Source: an uncultured Clostridia bacterium
Lineage (GTDB): Bacteria; Bacillota; Clostridia; Oscillospirales; Acutalibacteraceae
DNA: 5,209 nucleotides
Direction: 5' to 3'
Assembly (NCBI GenBank): GCA_946633275.1
Contig: CAMPAT010000070.1
Coordinates: 1-5,209, forward strand
The first letter of the stretch is position 1. The number at the start of each line of letters is the position of its first letter. The notes under the pieces were generated by a model. The model had not been told where the DNA came from, made no database searches, and worked only from the letters and a program-made list of their open reading frames with translations. A program made the translations under genes and the position numbers. This document shows, piece after piece, positions 5,028-5,209 of this stretch.

Positions 5028-5209
5028 ATGCTTTACAGACCTGAATACGATGAAAACGGCAAAAAAGTGCTTTGCGAAATGAACGGCGTAAATTCCGATA
5101 TGCTTATGGACATTTACGTAAAGAAGCTCAGAAAAGGCGAAGTGCTTACTATAAACGAGGCTGAAAATGAAACGGCAATTCTTCTGCTCTCGGGAAAGAT
5201 TAATTTCAG
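5028..5209 (+). CDS. N-terminus of a probable IolB/KduI-like cupin isomerase (partial)
   Basis: An open frame of 60 codons plus two bases runs from ATG 5028 off the window edge, starting MLYRPEYDENGKKVLCEMNG. The layout NSDMLMDIYVKKLRKGEVL (22-40) followed by ETAILLLSGKINF (48-60) matches the first beta strands of a cupin. It resembles the N-terminal domain of 5-deoxy-glucuronate isomerase (IolB), which acts in myo-inositol catabolism, where a polar NSD start, a GE-containing turn and an LLSGK strand are common. The metal-binding cupin motifs in the C-terminal half are beyond the window, so the identity is a proposal; another bicupin sugar isomerase is possible. It follows nadC by 15 bp with a strong SD and probably shares its transcript. 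Strand and reading frame are firm; the family is about 60 percent likely. Confidence 0.62.
   Translation, partial: MLYRPEYDENGKKVLCEMNGVNSDMLMDIYVKKLRKGEVLTINEAENETAILLLSGKINF

Overview
The window reads as ordinary chromosome of a low-to-middle GC Gram-positive, most likely an anaerobic member of class Clostridia (Oscillospiraceae/Ruminococcaceae-like). The signs are Shine-Dalgarno (SD)-led genes, a MurA of the low-GC Gram-positive MurZ/MurAB type, a YycJ/WalJ-like metallo-beta-lactamase (MBL) gene that runs directly into rlmH (a Firmicutes-type pairing), a short clostridial-style NadB, and promoters with near-consensus sigma-A boxes. The taxonomic call is inference from protein flavour and context. 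No 16S or other marker is present.

Layout: two divergent gene strings flank an AT-rich intergenic region of about 400 bp (2455-2857). Leftward (minus strand) run murA (2454-1168, GTG start), a YycJ/WalJ-like MBL hydrolase (1110-322), and the N-terminal two thirds of rlmH (325 to the window edge). The MBL gene and rlmH overlap by 4 bp (ATGA). murA and the MBL gene are separated by 57 bp that hold a small GC-rich hairpin. Rightward (plus strand) run nadB (2858-4183), nadC (about 4155-5012, overlapping the end of nadB), and after 15 bp and a strong SD the first 60 codons of a gene whose N-terminus resembles the IolB/KduI-like cupin isomerases.

Functionally, the left string combines the first committed step of peptidoglycan synthesis (MurA), a WalJ-type nuclease-like protein, and a ribosomal RNA methyltransferase (RlmH). 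The right string is the de novo NAD route from aspartate: NadB makes iminoaspartate and NadC converts quinolinate to nicotinate mononucleotide. NadA, the enzyme between them, is not in the window and should lie elsewhere. The third gene, if it is IolB, would belong to myo-inositol degradation, whose dehydrogenases use NAD.

The intergenic region carries a good promoter for each direction. Between them is a cluster of repeated ACAAAATAT-type motifs in inverted orientation and a GGTAACA direct repeat, which are candidate operator sites. I see no mobile element, CRISPR array, tRNA, rRNA or recognisable riboswitch, and no evidence of a previously undescribed system. The most worthwhile leads are the operator-like repeats, the nadBC plus iolB-like linkage, and the truncated form of NadB.
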